Assembly (NCBI RefSeq): GCF_003340565.1
Contig: NZ_QPLK01000005.1
Coordinates: forward strand, 1 to 64,000
DNA: 64,000 nucleotides
Origin: Rhodovulum sp. 12E13
GTDB lineage: Bacteria; Pseudomonadota; Alphaproteobacteria; Rhodobacterales; Rhodobacteraceae
Reading direction: 5' to 3'
Shown here: piece after piece, positions 36,570 through 45,613 of the stretch
How the letters are laid out: every line of letters begins with the position of its first letter
Position numbering within the stretch: position 1 is the first letter of the stretch
Program-made: the position numbers and the translations under genes
The notes under the pieces: generated by a model
What the model was told of the DNA's origin: nothing
The model's database searches: none
The model's input: only the letters and a program-made list of their open reading frames with translations

Positions 36570-38246
36570 TCAGTGGGCGTGCGTCTTGTCCCAGTCCGAC
36601 TGCTTGGGCAGCGTCTCGAACGTGTGCTCGGGCGGGGGCGAGGGCAGCGTCCACTCGAGCGTGTCGGCGTGCTCGTTCCAGTAGTTCGCCTCGGTCACGC
36701 GGGCGCCCCGCGTCAGCGTGTACCACATGATGCCGAAGAACAGGATGAACGAGCCGAAGGCGATGAACGCGCCGATCGAGCTGACGTAGTTCCAGAAGGC
36801 GAAGGCCTCGGGGTAGTCGATGTAGCGGCGCGGCATGCCCTGGCGTCCGAGGAAGTGCTGCGGGAAGAACGTCAGGTTCGAGCCGATGAACATCAGCCAG
36901 AAATGCACCTTGCCCCAGAACTCGGGGTATTGCCGCCCCGACATCTTGCCGATGTAGAAGTAGATGCCGGCGAAGATGGCGAAGACGGCGCCGAGGCTCA
37001 TCACGTAGTGGAAGTGGGCCACGACGTAGTAGGTGTCATGGTAGGCGCGGTCGATGCCGGCCTGGGAAAGCACGACGCCGGTGACGCCGCCCACGGTGAA
37101 CAGGAACAGGAAGCCGAACGCCCAGAGCATCGGCGTGCGGAACTCGACCGAGCCGCCCCACATCGTGGCGATCCAGCTGAACACCTTGATGCCCGTCGGC
37201 ACGGCGATGACCATGGTCGCCAGCATGAAGTAGGCCTGCTGGCTGACGCTCATGCCCACCGTGTACATGTGGTGCGCCCAGACGACGAAGCCGAGCACGC
37301 CGATCGCCACCATGGCGTAGACCATCGGCAGGTAGCCGAAGATCGGCTTGCGCGAGAACGTGGCGATGACGTGGCTGATGATGCCGAAGCCGGGCAGGAT
37401 GATGATGTAGACCTCCGGGTGCCCGAAGAACCACAGGATGTGCTGGTAGAGCACCGGGTCACCGCCGCCCGCCGGGTCGAAGAAGGTCGTGCCGAAGTTG
37501 CGGTCGGTCAGCAGCATCGTGATCGCGCCCGCGAGCACCGGCAGCGCCAGAAGGATCAGCCACGCGGTGATGAACACCGACCACGCGAACAGCGGCACCT
37601 TGTGCAGGGTCATGCCCGGCGCGCGCATGTTGAGGAACGTGGTGATGATGTTGATCGCGCCCAGGATCGACGAGGCGCCCGAGACGTGCACCGCGAAGAT
37701 GGCGAGGTCGGTCGAATAGCCGGCCTCCGAGGTCGAGAGCGGCGGGTAGAGCACCCAGCCCAGGCCCGAGCCCATCTGCCCGTTGCCCCCCGGCGCGAAG
37801 AGCGACGCGACAGCCAGCGATGTGCCCGCGACGTAGAGCCAGTAGGACAGGTTGTTGAGGCGCGGGAACGCCATGTCGGGCGCGCCGATCTGCAACGGCA
37901 TGAAGTAGTTGCCGAAGCCGCCGAAGAGGGCCGGGATCACCACGAAGAACATCATCAGGATGCCGTGCGCGGTGATCAGCACGTTCCAGAGATGGCCGTT
38001 GGGCGTGCAGTTCTCGGTCGCGGTCGGCAGCATCCGCGCGCCTTCCATGCACATGAACTGCACGCCGGGCTGCATCAGCTCCATCCGCATGTAGACGGTG
38101 AAGGCGACGGCGATGAACCCGACCACGGCGCTGGTGATCAGGTAGAGGATGCCGATGTCCTTGTGGTTGGTGGACATGAACCAGCGGGTGAAGAACCCGC
38201 GGGGATCCTCGTGGTCGTGCCCGTGCGGTACGGCAGCGTCGGCCAT
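36570..38246 (-). CDS. ctaD: Cytochrome c oxidase subunit I (aa3 type)
   Basis: This is the core subunit of the heme-copper terminal oxidase. It reduces oxygen and pumps protons in the inner membrane. The 558-residue protein has twelve hydrophobic helices. The CuB His-Tyr crosslink region is [20 protein letters not shown]. The K-channel and heme ligand region [15 protein letters not shown] is intact. [20 protein letters not shown] carries the low-spin heme His, and [20 protein letters not shown] the D-channel Asn/Asp segment. CAGGAGGCACC precedes the ATG at 38246. Subunits II and III and assembly genes are not in the window. Confidence 0.98.
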   Translation of the reverse strand: MADAAVPHGHDHEDPRGFFTRWFMSTNHKDIGILYLITSAVVGFIAVAFTVYMRMELMQPGVQFMCMEGARMLPTATENCTPNGHLWNVLITAHGILMMFFVVIPALFGGFGNYFMPLQIGAPDMAFPRLNNLSYWLYVAGTSLAVASLFAPGGNGQMGSGLGWVLYPPLSTSEAGYSTDLAIFAVHVSGASSILGAINIITTFLNMRAPGMTLHKVPLFAWSVFITAWLILLALPVLAGAITMLLTDRNFGTTFFDPAGGGDPVLYQHILWFFGHPEVYIIILPGFGIISHVIATFSRKPIFGYLPMVYAMVAIGVLGFVVWAHHMYTVGMSVSQQAYFMLATMVIAVPTGIKVFSWIATMWGGSVEFRTPMLWAFGFLFLFTVGGVTGVVLSQAGIDRAYHDTYYVVAHFHYVMSLGAVFAIFAGIYFYIGKMSGRQYPEFWGKVHFWLMFIGSNLTFFPQHFLGRQGMPRRYIDYPEAFAFWNYVSSIGAFIAFGSFILFFGIMWYTLTRGARVTEANYWNEHADTLEWTLPSPPPEHTFETLPKQSDWDKTHAH

Positions 38247-38858
38247 GGTGCCTCCTGTTCGCGATTCTCGTCTCGGGCAGGCCACAAGGTTCGCGCGCGG
38301 GCGCGCCCGGAGTTGCGGCGGACCCTAGTTGCGACGCGCCGCGCCGGCAACGGTCACTTGGCCGCACTTGAGCAGAATATTCACGATGCCGAATTCATTC
38401 GAAGGGGAGGCGCGCGCCTGCGGAAAGTCGCGCCGCGGCATGACCGGGCACACCAGCGTCAGCACCGTGCCCAGCGCACCCACCGTGAAGATCACCTGCA
38501 GCCCCCGGCGATCGCGCATCACGGTGGGATCGGCGGCATCGGACACGTCACCCGTCTGCCCGCCATGGCCGTGCGAGGCAACCTGCGCCTTGGCCCGGCA
38601 CGGGGCGGCGACCTGTAAAGATCGCCTTTACCCCTCACTGAATAGACCACGACATGCCCAGCCGGCGCCCGAATGTCCGCGTCTGGTTCCGGCCAATGGC
38701 CCAGAAGGGCGGCCCAGGACGGGCGATCTCCCCGGCACACCATCTCTCCGTGCGTGGCGGCCCCGTTTCGCCGCCACGATCATGAGCAGCCGCCCACGCG
38801 CCGGGGACGGGCGGCGGCGAGCGCCTTTCCCCTACGAGTATCCCGAGTTCGCGTCACC
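38247..38858. other. 612-bp region without a firm gene
   Basis: This divergent spacer lies between ctaD and the metalloprotease gene. It holds the ctaD upstream region, an AT-richer patch around 38370-38400, a perfect 6-5-6 palindrome at 38615-38631, and a 73-codon minus-strand frame (38325-38546, GTG start). That frame has one hydrophobic stretch (GLQVIFTVGALGTVLTLVC) but no convincing ribosome site. No RNA gene is recognised. Confidence 0.5.
38615..38631. promoter_or_regulatory. Perfect palindrome GTAAAG-N5-CTTTAC
   Basis: The two 6-bp arms (38615-38620 and 38626-38631) are perfectly complementary and stand out as AT-rich in this spacer. They lie roughly 230 bp upstream of the metalloprotease start and 370 bp upstream of ctaD. 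A repressor or activator site is plausible; the binding protein is unknown. Confidence 0.4.
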
Positions 38859-41800
38859 ATGCCCATTGATCCCGCCCCCTCCGCGCCCGAATCGTCCGTC
38901 GTGCACGAGTCGGGCTGCGCCTGCGCCGCCTGCGTCATGCGCCCCGAGCCCGACCCAGACGCCCCGCCGCCCGAGCCGGACGGCCGCGTGCTGTCGGCGC
39001 TGCCCACAGGCACGCTCGACCAGCTCGCCGACTACCTGCGCGACGGCTACTGGGTCGAGGGCGGCGGGCGCGCCTTCCACTGGAACCTGACCTCGAGCGG
39101 GCTCAACCCGAACTCGGGCGTCCTGCTCTACAACGTGTCGGGCTACGTCCATTCGGTCCGGTCCGACGCAGACGGCATCACCGACGACCGCAAGGAGCTG
39201 GTGCGCGAGGCGTTCAAGCTGTTCGAGGCGACGCTCGGGATCGACTTCGAGGAGACGACGTCGGACGACCCCTCGACCGTCGACTTCTTCTTCGGCGACA
39301 ACGATTCGGGCGCCTACGCCTCGTCGGGCTACTCGTTCTTTTCCGGCCAGCCGGGCATGATCACCCGCAGCTACATCAACGTCGCCGAGTCTTGGTCGGG
39401 CGGCACCTCGACCTACGACGACTACACGCTGCAGACGATCCTGCACGAGATCGGCCACGCGCTCGGCCTCGGCCACCAGGGCTACTACAACGGCTCCGCC
39501 GGCTATCCGGGCGACGCGACCTTCTCCAACGACAGCTGGCAGGCGTCGATGATGTCGTATTTCGCCCAGAGCGAGAACACGACGGTCGACGCCAACTACG
39601 AGTTCCTGCAGACGCCGATGGCCGTCGACTGGATGGCACTCGACGACATCTACGGCAGCCAGAGCCACGGCGGCGTCACCTTCGGCGTGCAGAACGCCTT
39701 CACCGGCGACACCGTGTGGGGCTTCAACACGACGATCACCTCCGAGGTGAGCGACATCTGGGCGAACTTCTCGAGCTACGCCCACCGCACCGCCTCGACC
39801 ATCGTCGACGGCGGCGGCACCGACACGCTCGACTTCAGCGGCTACGCGCTCGACCAGTCGATCGACCTGCGCGCCTCCGAGCGCGGCGCCACCGCGCCGC
39901 ACGTCTCCGACATCGGCGGCAGCCGGGGCAACCTGACCATCGCCGAGGGCACCGTGATCGAGAACGCGATCGGCGGGTCGGGCGCCGACGCGATCCGGGG
40001 CAACGCGGCGGCCAACCATCTGCAGGGCGGCGCCGGCGACGACACGCTGACCGGCGCCGAGGGCAACGACACCCTGACCGGCGGGACGGGCGACGACGTC
40101 GCCGTCTTTTCCGGCAACCGGGCCGCCTACACGGTGACGGGCACCCGCGACTCGGCCACGGTGAGCGGGGCAGACGGCACCGATACGCTCTCCGGCATCG
40201 AGACGCTCCAGTTCGACGACGGCACCATCGCCCTGCCCGACGCGCCGCCGGCCGTGACCGTGGGAGAAGCCGGCCGCGTGACGCTCACTCAGACCGGCCC
40301 GAACGCCTGGACGACCGTCGCCTTCGCCGAGGCGCTCACGGCCCCCTCGGTCGTCGTCGGCCCGATCTCCGGGGGCGACGGCGATCCGTCCACGGTGCGG
40401 GTGCGCAACGTCACCGAGACCGGCTTCGAGGTGCAGATCGACGAGTGGGATTATCTCGACGGCGCCCACCCGCAGGCGACGCTCGGCTGGCTCGCGGTCG
40501 AGGCGGGCACGCACACGCTCACCGACGGGACGACCCTGCGCGCGGGCTCGGCCGTCGCCGGCGGCAGCCCCGTCTCGGTGAGCCTCGGCGACAGCTTCGA
40601 CGCTAGCCCGGTCGTGCTCGCCCAGGCGACGACCACCATTGGCGCGGGCGCCGTCGCCACCCGGCTCGACGGCGTGTCGTCGGCGGGCTTTTCCGTGCGC
40701 CTGCAGGCGCAGGAGAGCGCGGGCGCCGCGCCTGCCGCCGAGGCGGTCGACTGGATCGCGGTGGAGCAGGGCGGCAGCGCCGGCGGCGGGCTCGTCTCGC
40801 TGGTGACGGGCAACATCGTGACGCAGGCCGCGCAGGCCGTCGGGTTCGGCGGCTCCTTCGCAACGGCGCCGGCGCTGCTGGCCGACATGCAGAGCCTGCG
40901 CGGCGTCGATCCCGCCACGGTGCGGCTGAGCGCGCTCGACACCTCGGGGGCGTCTGTCTTCGTCGAGGAGGAGGGCTCGGCCGATGCCGAGACCGCCCAT
41001 GCCGCCGAGTCGGTCGGTCTCGTCGCCGCGGCCGCGGGCGTGCTCAGCGGGCAGACCGTCGCCGCAGCCCCCGACCCGATCGGCGAGGCGCGCACGATCG
41101 AGATCTCGCAGCCGGGCCCCGGCGCCTGGACGCGGGTCGATTTCCTGCAACCGCTCGACACCCCCGAGGTCGTCATGGGCCCCCTCGGCTTCGCCGGGCC
41201 CGACCCGGCCGCGGTCCGGGTGCGCAACGTCACCGAGACCGGCTTCGAGGTGCAGATCGACGAGTGGGATTATCTCGATGGCGGCCATGCCACCGAGACG
41301 ATCTCGTTTCTCGCCATCGAGCGGGGCAGCCACACCCTGCCCGACGGCACCGTGATCCGCGCGGGATCGGCCTCTGCCGACCACGGCTGGACGGAAGTGA
41401 CCCACGGCGCGATGGGTGCAACGCCGGTGGTGCTGGCGCAGATCGTGACATGGAACGGGCCGCAGGCCGCCACCGCACGCCTGCGCGACGTGACCGAGAC
41501 GGGCTTCCGCGTGACCGTGCAGGAGGAGGAGGGCAACGACGGCCTGCACGCCGTGGAAGAGATCGACTGGATCGTGATCGACACGGGCACGGTTACAGGC
41601 ACGGGCACCGACCGGCACGTCGCGCTCACGGGCGACGAGGTGACCCATGTGGAACAGAACGTGAGCTTCGGCGGCGCCTTCAGCGGCGATCCCGACGCGC
41701 CCGCCCTGCTTGCGGCGATGCAGAGCTTCGACGGCTCCGACCCGTCGACGGTGCGCGCCCGCTCGGTCGACACCGAAGGGGCCATGCTCTTCGTCGAGGA

Positions 41801-41885
41801 GGAACGCTCGGCCGACCCCGAGATGGGCCACACGACCGAGGTCATCGGCATCGCGGCCTTCGACGCGGGCCTGATCTTCGCCTGA
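38859..41885 (+). CDS. Serralysin-type M10 metalloprotease with RTX and repeated H-type-lectin-like modules
   Basis: This 1008-residue protein is a predicted secreted zinc protease. The catalytic motif HEIGHALGLGH is at 196-206, with a later Met-turn candidate SMMSYF. M10-type C-terminal sequence follows, then RTX calcium turns near 388-415 (GGAGDDTLTGAEGNDTLTGG). No Sec signal is visible, so type I secretion is inferred. Residues 470-1008 form two tandem units of about 270 residues. Each has three modules of the type VVLAQ...TGF-V-VQEE...H--E-V-WI-IE-G, reminiscent of H-type lectin folds. The two units share a 62-bp identical DNA stretch. The start at 38859 lacks a clear ribosome site; longer in-frame starts exist. 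No dedicated ABC exporter is nearby. Confidence 0.88.
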   Translation: MPIDPAPSAPESSVVHESGCACAACVMRPEPDPDAPPPEPDGRVLSALPTGTLDQLADYLRDGYWVEGGGRAFHWNLTSSGLNPNSGVLLYNVSGYVHSVRSDADGITDDRKELVREAFKLFEATLGIDFEETTSDDPSTVDFFFGDNDSGAYASSGYSFFSGQPGMITRSYINVAESWSGGTSTYDDYTLQTILHEIGHALGLGHQGYYNGSAGYPGDATFSNDSWQASMMSYFAQSENTTVDANYEFLQTPMAVDWMALDDIYGSQSHGGVTFGVQNAFTGDTVWGFNTTITSEVSDIWANFSSYAHRTASTIVDGGGTDTLDFSGYALDQSIDLRASERGATAPHVSDIGGSRGNLTIAEGTVIENAIGGSGADAIRGNAAANHLQGGAGDDTLTGAEGNDTLTGGTGDDVAVFSGNRAAYTVTGTRDSATVSGADGTDTLSGIETLQFDDGTIALPDAPPAVTVGEAGRVTLTQTGPNAWTTVAFAEALTAPSVVVGPISGGDGDPSTVRVRNVTETGFEVQIDEWDYLDGAHPQATLGWLAVEAGTHTLTDGTTLRAGSAVAGGSPVSVSLGDSFDASPVVLAQATTTIGAGAVATRLDGVSSAGFSVRLQAQESAGAAPAAEAVDWIAVEQGGSAGGGLVSLVTGNIVTQAAQAVGFGGSFATAPALLADMQSLRGVDPATVRLSALDTSGASVFVEEEGSADAETAHAAESVGLVAAAAGVLSGQTVAAAPDPIGEARTIEISQPGPGAWTRVDFLQPLDTPEVVMGPLGFAGPDPAAVRVRNVTETGFEVQIDEWDYLDGGHATETISFLAIERGSHTLPDGTVIRAGSASADHGWTEVTHGAMGATPVVLAQIVTWNGPQAATARLRDVTETGFRVTVQEEEGNDGLHAVEEIDWIVIDTGTVTGTGTDRHVALTGDEVTHVEQNVSFGGAFSGDPDAPALLAAMQSFDGSDPSTVRARSVDTEGAMLFVEEERSADPEMGHTTEVIGIAAFDAGLIFA
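40398..41278 (+). repeat. Identical 62-bp segments within the metalloprotease gene
   Basis: Positions 40398-40459 and 41217-41278 are identical over 62 bp, while the surrounding module DNA has diverged. They encode the same peptide (starting RVRNVTETGFEVQIDEWDYL) at residues 514 and 787, in register with the 273-residue tandem unit. Recent gene conversion or strong constraint could explain this. Confidence 0.85.
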
Positions 41886-42025
41886 TCGGGCCATGTCGGT
41901 CGCCGAGGTTGCGTTTCGGCGCGCGCTGGGCGAAGGGTCTGCACCAGCCGCGCCCGGCGCGGCGCGCGGGAGCGGCGGCACAAGGGCCGGCCCTGCCGGG
42001 CCGGGCCTGAGCGGGGCACACAGCG

Positions 42026-42691
42026 ATGAGCGAGCCGGACGAGACGAGCGCGGCCTTCGGCCAGATTTACCGCGATCATTCCTGGGGCGGCGTCTCACGC
42101 TCGGGCATCGGCTCGTCGCAGGAGGCGGCGCGCGCCTATGCCGACACGGTCACCTCCGTCATGCGGCGCTTCGGGGTTGGCACGGTGCTCGATCTCGGCT
42201 GCGGCGACTGGGAGTTTTCGCGGCACATCGACTGGGGCGGCGCGCGTTATGTCGGGGTCGATATCGTGCCCGAGCTGGTCGCGCACCTGCGTGCCACCTT
42301 CGGCGGGCCGAACGTGGGGTTCATGCAGGGGAACCTGCTCGACACCGAACTGCCCGACGCGGACCTCGTGCTGTGCAAGGATGTGCTGCAGCACCTCGGC
42401 AACGCGCAGGTGGCCCGCGCGCTCGATCGGCTGTCCCGGTTTCCCATGGTCATGCTCACCAACGATCGCGTCCTGCGCACGCGACTCGGGTGGCGGCACC
42501 TGTGGCGGACGACAGAGATCGGCACGCCGAACGCCGACATCCCGCCGGGCGGGTGGCGGCCGCTGCTTCTGCGCGAGCCGCCCTTCGGCCTGACCGCGGA
42601 AGAGCTGCGCCGCTACACCGTGCGGAGCGGTGACAGGACGTGGATCAAGGAAGTGCTCCTGTGGCGGGGCCAGCGGCAGCGCGCCGCCTGA
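42026..42691 (+). CDS. Class I SAM-dependent methyltransferase
   Basis: The 221-residue cytoplasmic protein has a Rossmann-like methyltransferase core. Motif I is VLDLGCGDWEFSRHIDWGGA, the following acidic strand end is YVGVDIVPELVAHLRATFG, and a motif IV-like segment is DLVLCKDVLQHLGNAQ. The substrate is unknown. Similar proteins are often found near surface-polysaccharide or secreted-protein genes. Here it follows the metalloprotease by 140 bp on the same strand, and a degraded nag locus lies downstream. Confidence 0.85.
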   Translation: MSEPDETSAAFGQIYRDHSWGGVSRSGIGSSQEAARAYADTVTSVMRRFGVGTVLDLGCGDWEFSRHIDWGGARYVGVDIVPELVAHLRATFGGPNVGFMQGNLLDTELPDADLVLCKDVLQHLGNAQVARALDRLSRFPMVMLTNDRVLRTRLGWRHLWRTTEIGTPNADIPPGGWRPLLLREPPFGLTAEELRRYTVRSGDRTWIKEVLLWRGQRQRAA

Positions 42692-42751
42692 TCCGTCCCG
42701 AGCGGGCGCTCGCGCCTCTCTCTGCCTGACCGAGGCGCCCGGGGCGAGACT

Positions 42752-42889
42752 GTGAAGGTGCTCGTCCTGCCCGATACCGCCGCCACCGACCGGGCCGCCG
42801 GCATCCTGGCCGACCGGCTGGCACGGGCGCCCGCCTCGGTGCTCGGCCTCGCCACGGGCGAGACGATGCCCGGCGGCGGGGAGACCTAG
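42752..42889 (+). pseudogene. Truncated nagB remnant (glucosamine-6-phosphate deaminase)
   Basis: A GTG-initiated 45-codon frame reads VKVLVLPDTAATDRAAGILA...VLGLATGETMP and then stops. This matches only the N-terminal strand-helix and substrate loop of NagB, which is normally about 250 residues. The rest of the gene is missing and nagA-like sequence follows within about 50 bp, so a deletion has joined the two remnants. Confidence 0.65.
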
Positions 42890-42929
42890 GTTCGCTGAGC
42901 GCGTCCGCAGCGCCGCCGACCTCCTGGTC

Positions 42930-43521
42930 GAGGGGGCGGCACGCCGTCGATCGAGGGCGCCTGCCTCGCCGGGTCTGAGGGCCGCATCGTCGAGATCCGC
43001 CCCGCGGCAGACGCGCCGACGCCTGACCACCGCTTCGCCGTGGTCGCGCCGGGCTTCGTCGATGTCCAGATCAACGGCGGCGGCGGGGTGCTTTTCAACG
43101 ACGCGCCCACGCCCCACACACCGGCCCGGAGGGCCGAAGCCGCGCGGGTGAGGGGCGACCGGCCGTTCCTCGTGACCGACGCGATGGCGACGCTCGGCAG
43201 CGACCTCGACGCCTTCGACCTGTTCGGCATGCCGGTTCGGCTCGCGGGCGGGCGGCTCGTTTCGCCCGAGGGCACGCTGGCTGGCGCGCCCCTGGCGATG
43301 GACGCGGCGGCGCGGCGCATGGTTGCCCTCGGCGTGGCCGAGGCAAAGGCGCTCGACATGGCCTCGGGCTGGCCGGCACGGGCCGCCGGACCCGACGGGC
43401 TGGGGCGGATCGTGGCGGGGGGCGGACCGTGCTCACCAGCCTCTCGGCCGACCTGCACGCCGAGGCGGTGATGGTCGACGGGGCCTGGGCCCGCCTGTCG
43501 CAGGCGCAGGGCATGCGTTGA
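42930..43521 (+). pseudogene. Decayed nagA remnant (N-acetylglucosamine-6-phosphate deacetylase)
   Basis: The N-terminal piece has GRIVEIRPA and the metal-site strand VVAPGFVDVQINGGGGVLFN (43037-43110). It jumps within about 15 codons to the C-terminal piece FLVTDAMATLGSDLDAFDLF through LGRI, so roughly 200 residues of the amidohydrolase barrel are missing. A frameshift near 43425 then separates the final stretch (LTSLSADLHAEAVMVDGAWA, stop at 43519). About 142 codons remain open in the middle, but the catalytic core is gone. Confidence 0.75.
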
Positions 43522-43759
43522 GCCTCGACCGCCTGCCCGGCCGCCGCGTCGCCCGCCGGCGCCCGGTCGCGCGCTCGACCGGGCCAGGATGGTGGCCACC
43601 ACCACGCCCGAAGAACGGCCCGCCCCCCGATACCCGCAGGATCAGGGGCCGAGGCGGCCCTGAGCCGGGGGGAGCGGGCGGGTGCGGCCGATGGCTCTCT
43701 CGCGGCGCAGCCCGGGCCGGCTGTCGGCCGGCGCCCGCCAGCGCGCCAGCCGCCGGCCC

Positions 43760-44884
43760 TCAGGCTCGAACGAGACCCTTGAGCGCGAAGGTCACCGCGG
43801 CCTCGAGATAGGCGTCGCGGGGCATTTCCGAGAGGAAGAACTGCCGCAGCGCCCAGATGTCGTGAATCATGTCGAGGAAATTCGCCGCGACGAGGGGGTC
43901 GATGTCGTGGAACTCGCCCGATGCGATGCCATCGCGAATGACCGCCTCGTAGCGGCCGACCAGCGCCCGATACCGGGCGATCATGCGTGCCCGCGCCTCG
44001 GGCCGCAGGCTCTTGAGCTCGCGGTTGAGGATGCCGATCTGGCGGCGCCGCTCGTCAGCCACGTCGAGCGCGGCCTCCATCATGCGCCGGATACGCTCCG
44101 TCGCGCTCGCCCCGGTCGCCACCTGCTCGAGGCGGGAGACGAGGCGCTCCATTTCGTGGGCGTAGACGAGTTCCAGCAATTCGTCCTTGCCCTTCACATG
44201 CGCATAGAGGGTGGGCACGTGCATGCCCGTGGCATCGGCGATCTCGCGCATGGTGGCCTGGGCGAACCCCTTTCTCGCGATCACGTCGGTCGCTGCGGCG
44301 AGGATGCGCGCGAGCGGCGTCTCCGGCCGGGCGTCCTCGGCGTGTGTCATTCTCGGCGGGGCCTCCGCGGCGGGGGCCGGCTCGGGCGGACCGTCCGCCG
44401 TGCGCAGCGCATACGTCAGCACGAGCGTTGCGATGGCGCTCTCGTGATCGTCCTGGATGGTCACCGTCCAGACCGACAGGCCCGCGGGTGCCGGCTGCGG
44501 GATGGCTTCTCCGGTCAGGCGATTGGCGGGGCGGGGCGACAGCGAGACGGTCTTGACGTCGAACGCCGTCACCTCGTGCCCGCGCGCCTCGGTGCCGGCG
44601 AGCACGAGCGCCTCGGCAAATCCCAGGAGCGACGCAAGCGTGACGGGCGCCCGCGCGGCCGCCGGAAAAGCCGGCGCGGTCTCGCCGACGATGCGCTCCG
44701 GCCGCACGGCGAGCAGGCGCACCCCGCCTGAAGGCGCCGGCCGAGGCGCCGGAGCGCCGGAATGCGCGACCGTCGCCGCAACGCCGCGGGCCAAATCTTC
44801 ACGCTCCACGCTCTCCGCCTCCTCCCTGGGCCTCATCGGCGGCCCTGCGCCGCATCGCACAGCACCAGCGATACGCGGCGGCAA
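43760..44884 (-). CDS. TetR family regulator fused to an N-terminal hotdog-like domain
   Basis: This is a predicted repressor of 374 residues, about twice the normal TetR length. Residues 50-165 resemble a thioesterase-type hotdog domain (APVTLASLLGFAEALVLAG, AFDVKTVSLSPRPANRLTGE, SVWTVTIQDDHESAIATLVL), though the HGG catalytic motif is not seen. A TetR HTH follows (VIARKGFAQATMREIADATG, then MHVPTLYAHVKGKDELLELV), with a helical C-terminal domain. An internal ATG at 44350 could give a plain 196-residue TetR, so the fusion rests on the uninterrupted frame. The gene is divergent from the acyl-CoA ligase operon across a perfect palindrome. A role as an acyl-CoA-responsive repressor of that operon is inferred. 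Confidence 0.8.
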   Translation of the reverse strand: MPPRIAGAVRCGAGPPMRPREEAESVEREDLARGVAATVAHSGAPAPRPAPSGGVRLLAVRPERIVGETAPAFPAAARAPVTLASLLGFAEALVLAGTEARGHEVTAFDVKTVSLSPRPANRLTGEAIPQPAPAGLSVWTVTIQDDHESAIATLVLTYALRTADGPPEPAPAAEAPPRMTHAEDARPETPLARILAAATDVIARKGFAQATMREIADATGMHVPTLYAHVKGKDELLELVYAHEMERLVSRLEQVATGASATERIRRMMEAALDVADERRRQIGILNRELKSLRPEARARMIARYRALVGRYEAVIRDGIASGEFHDIDPLVAANFLDMIHDIWALRQFFLSEMPRDAYLEAAVTFALKGLVRA

Positions 44885-44911
44885 GGGCCTCGCGCAAGCT
44901 CGGACAAAGGC

Positions 44912-44941
44912 TTGACAGCCGGGGCGGATGGCAGTTGGCTA
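44912..44941 (+). promoter_or_regulatory. Candidate promoter of the VOC/ligase/TRAP operon
   Basis: A perfect TTGACA (44912-44917) is followed after 18 bp by GGCTAC (44936-44941), a poor -10. The palindrome at 44948-44963 would cover the start of transcription, a classic repressor position. Confidence 0.45.
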
Positions 44942-44947
44942 CGGACC

Positions 44948-44963
44948 TAACAAGCGCTTGTTA
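44948..44963. promoter_or_regulatory. Perfect 16-bp palindrome, probable TetR operator
   Basis: TAACAAGCGCTTGTTA is fully self-complementary and lies in the 105-bp divergent spacer between the hotdog-TetR gene and the operon it faces. Its size and symmetry suit a TetR dimer site. Confidence 0.7.
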
Positions 44964-44989
44964 ACGCGCGTGGGACGGGGAGTGCAGGC

Positions 44990-45613
44990 GTGCAGGCACG
45001 CATCGATCATCTGTTGTGGGCAGGGCCCGACCTGGAGGCAGCTTCGGCCGCCTTCGCCGAGCTGACCGGCGTGACACCCGCGACGGGCGGAAGCCATCCT
45101 GGCTTCGGGACGCGCAACGCGCTCGTCGCGCTCGACGATGGCCGCTACCTCGAGGTGATCGCGCCCGACCCCGTCCAGGACCTTGCAGGAACCCTCGGCG
45201 CCGAGCTCGCCGCGCTGCCCGCGCCGCGGATGTTCACGATCGCCTTCGCCGCCTCCGGGCTCGACGCGGTCGCCCAGGCGGCGCGGGCAGCCGGGGCGGC
45301 GCCCGGCGCGCCGATCGACATGGCGCGCACCCGACCCGACGGCGTGCACCTCGCCTGGCAGATCCTGCGGTTCGACGACCCGGCGCGCGGCTGGGCGATG
45401 CCCTTCGTCATCGACTGGAAGGACACGCCGCATCCCTCGGCTTCGACGCCCGCCGGCTGCGCGCTCTCCAACCTCGTGCTGACCGATCCCGCGCCCGAGG
45501 GGCTCTCGGCGCTGGTCACCGCCATCGGGGCCGACGTGCCGGTGGCGCGGGGCCTCGCCCCCGGCGCGGTGGCCGAGCTCGACACGCCGAAGGGCCGGGT
45601 GGTGCTGACGTGA
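44990..45613 (+). CDS. VOC family protein (Glyoxalase_3-like)
   Basis: The 207-residue protein opens with the VOC strand-helix IDHLLWAGPDLEAASAAFAELTG (split in my reading as IDHLLWAGPDL and EAASAAFAELTGV). It continues with GFGTRNALVALDDGRYLEVI, a metal-type Glu strand. Members are lyases, isomerases or binding proteins; no substrate is evident. The start is GTG at 44990, preceded by GGGACGGGGAG. It is the first gene of a tightly coupled operon and its TGA overlaps the next GTG (GTGA). The operon ends with another, different VOC protein. Confidence 0.82.
   Translation: MQARIDHLLWAGPDLEAASAAFAELTGVTPATGGSHPGFGTRNALVALDDGRYLEVIAPDPVQDLAGTLGAELAALPAPRMFTIAFAASGLDAVAQAARAAGAAPGAPIDMARTRPDGVHLAWQILRFDDPARGWAMPFVIDWKDTPHPSASTPAGCALSNLVLTDPAPEGLSALVTAIGADVPVARGLAPGAVAELDTPKGRVVLT

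Noticed and set aside
38325-38546. Possible 73-codon membrane protein on the minus strand
   Set aside because: It has one hydrophobic stretch, but a GTG start without a convincing ribosome site and no recognised family; not strong enough to list as a gene.
36561-38618. 685-codon plus-strand frame opposite ctaD
   Set aside because: Composition is extremely His/Asp/Glu/Arg-rich, as expected for the complement of a hydrophobic membrane protein; ctaD itself is unmistakable.
43522-43759. Possible further gene remnant between nagA debris and the TetR gene
   Set aside because: No frame gives a recognisable fragment; composition is Arg/Pro/Gly-rich in all frames.
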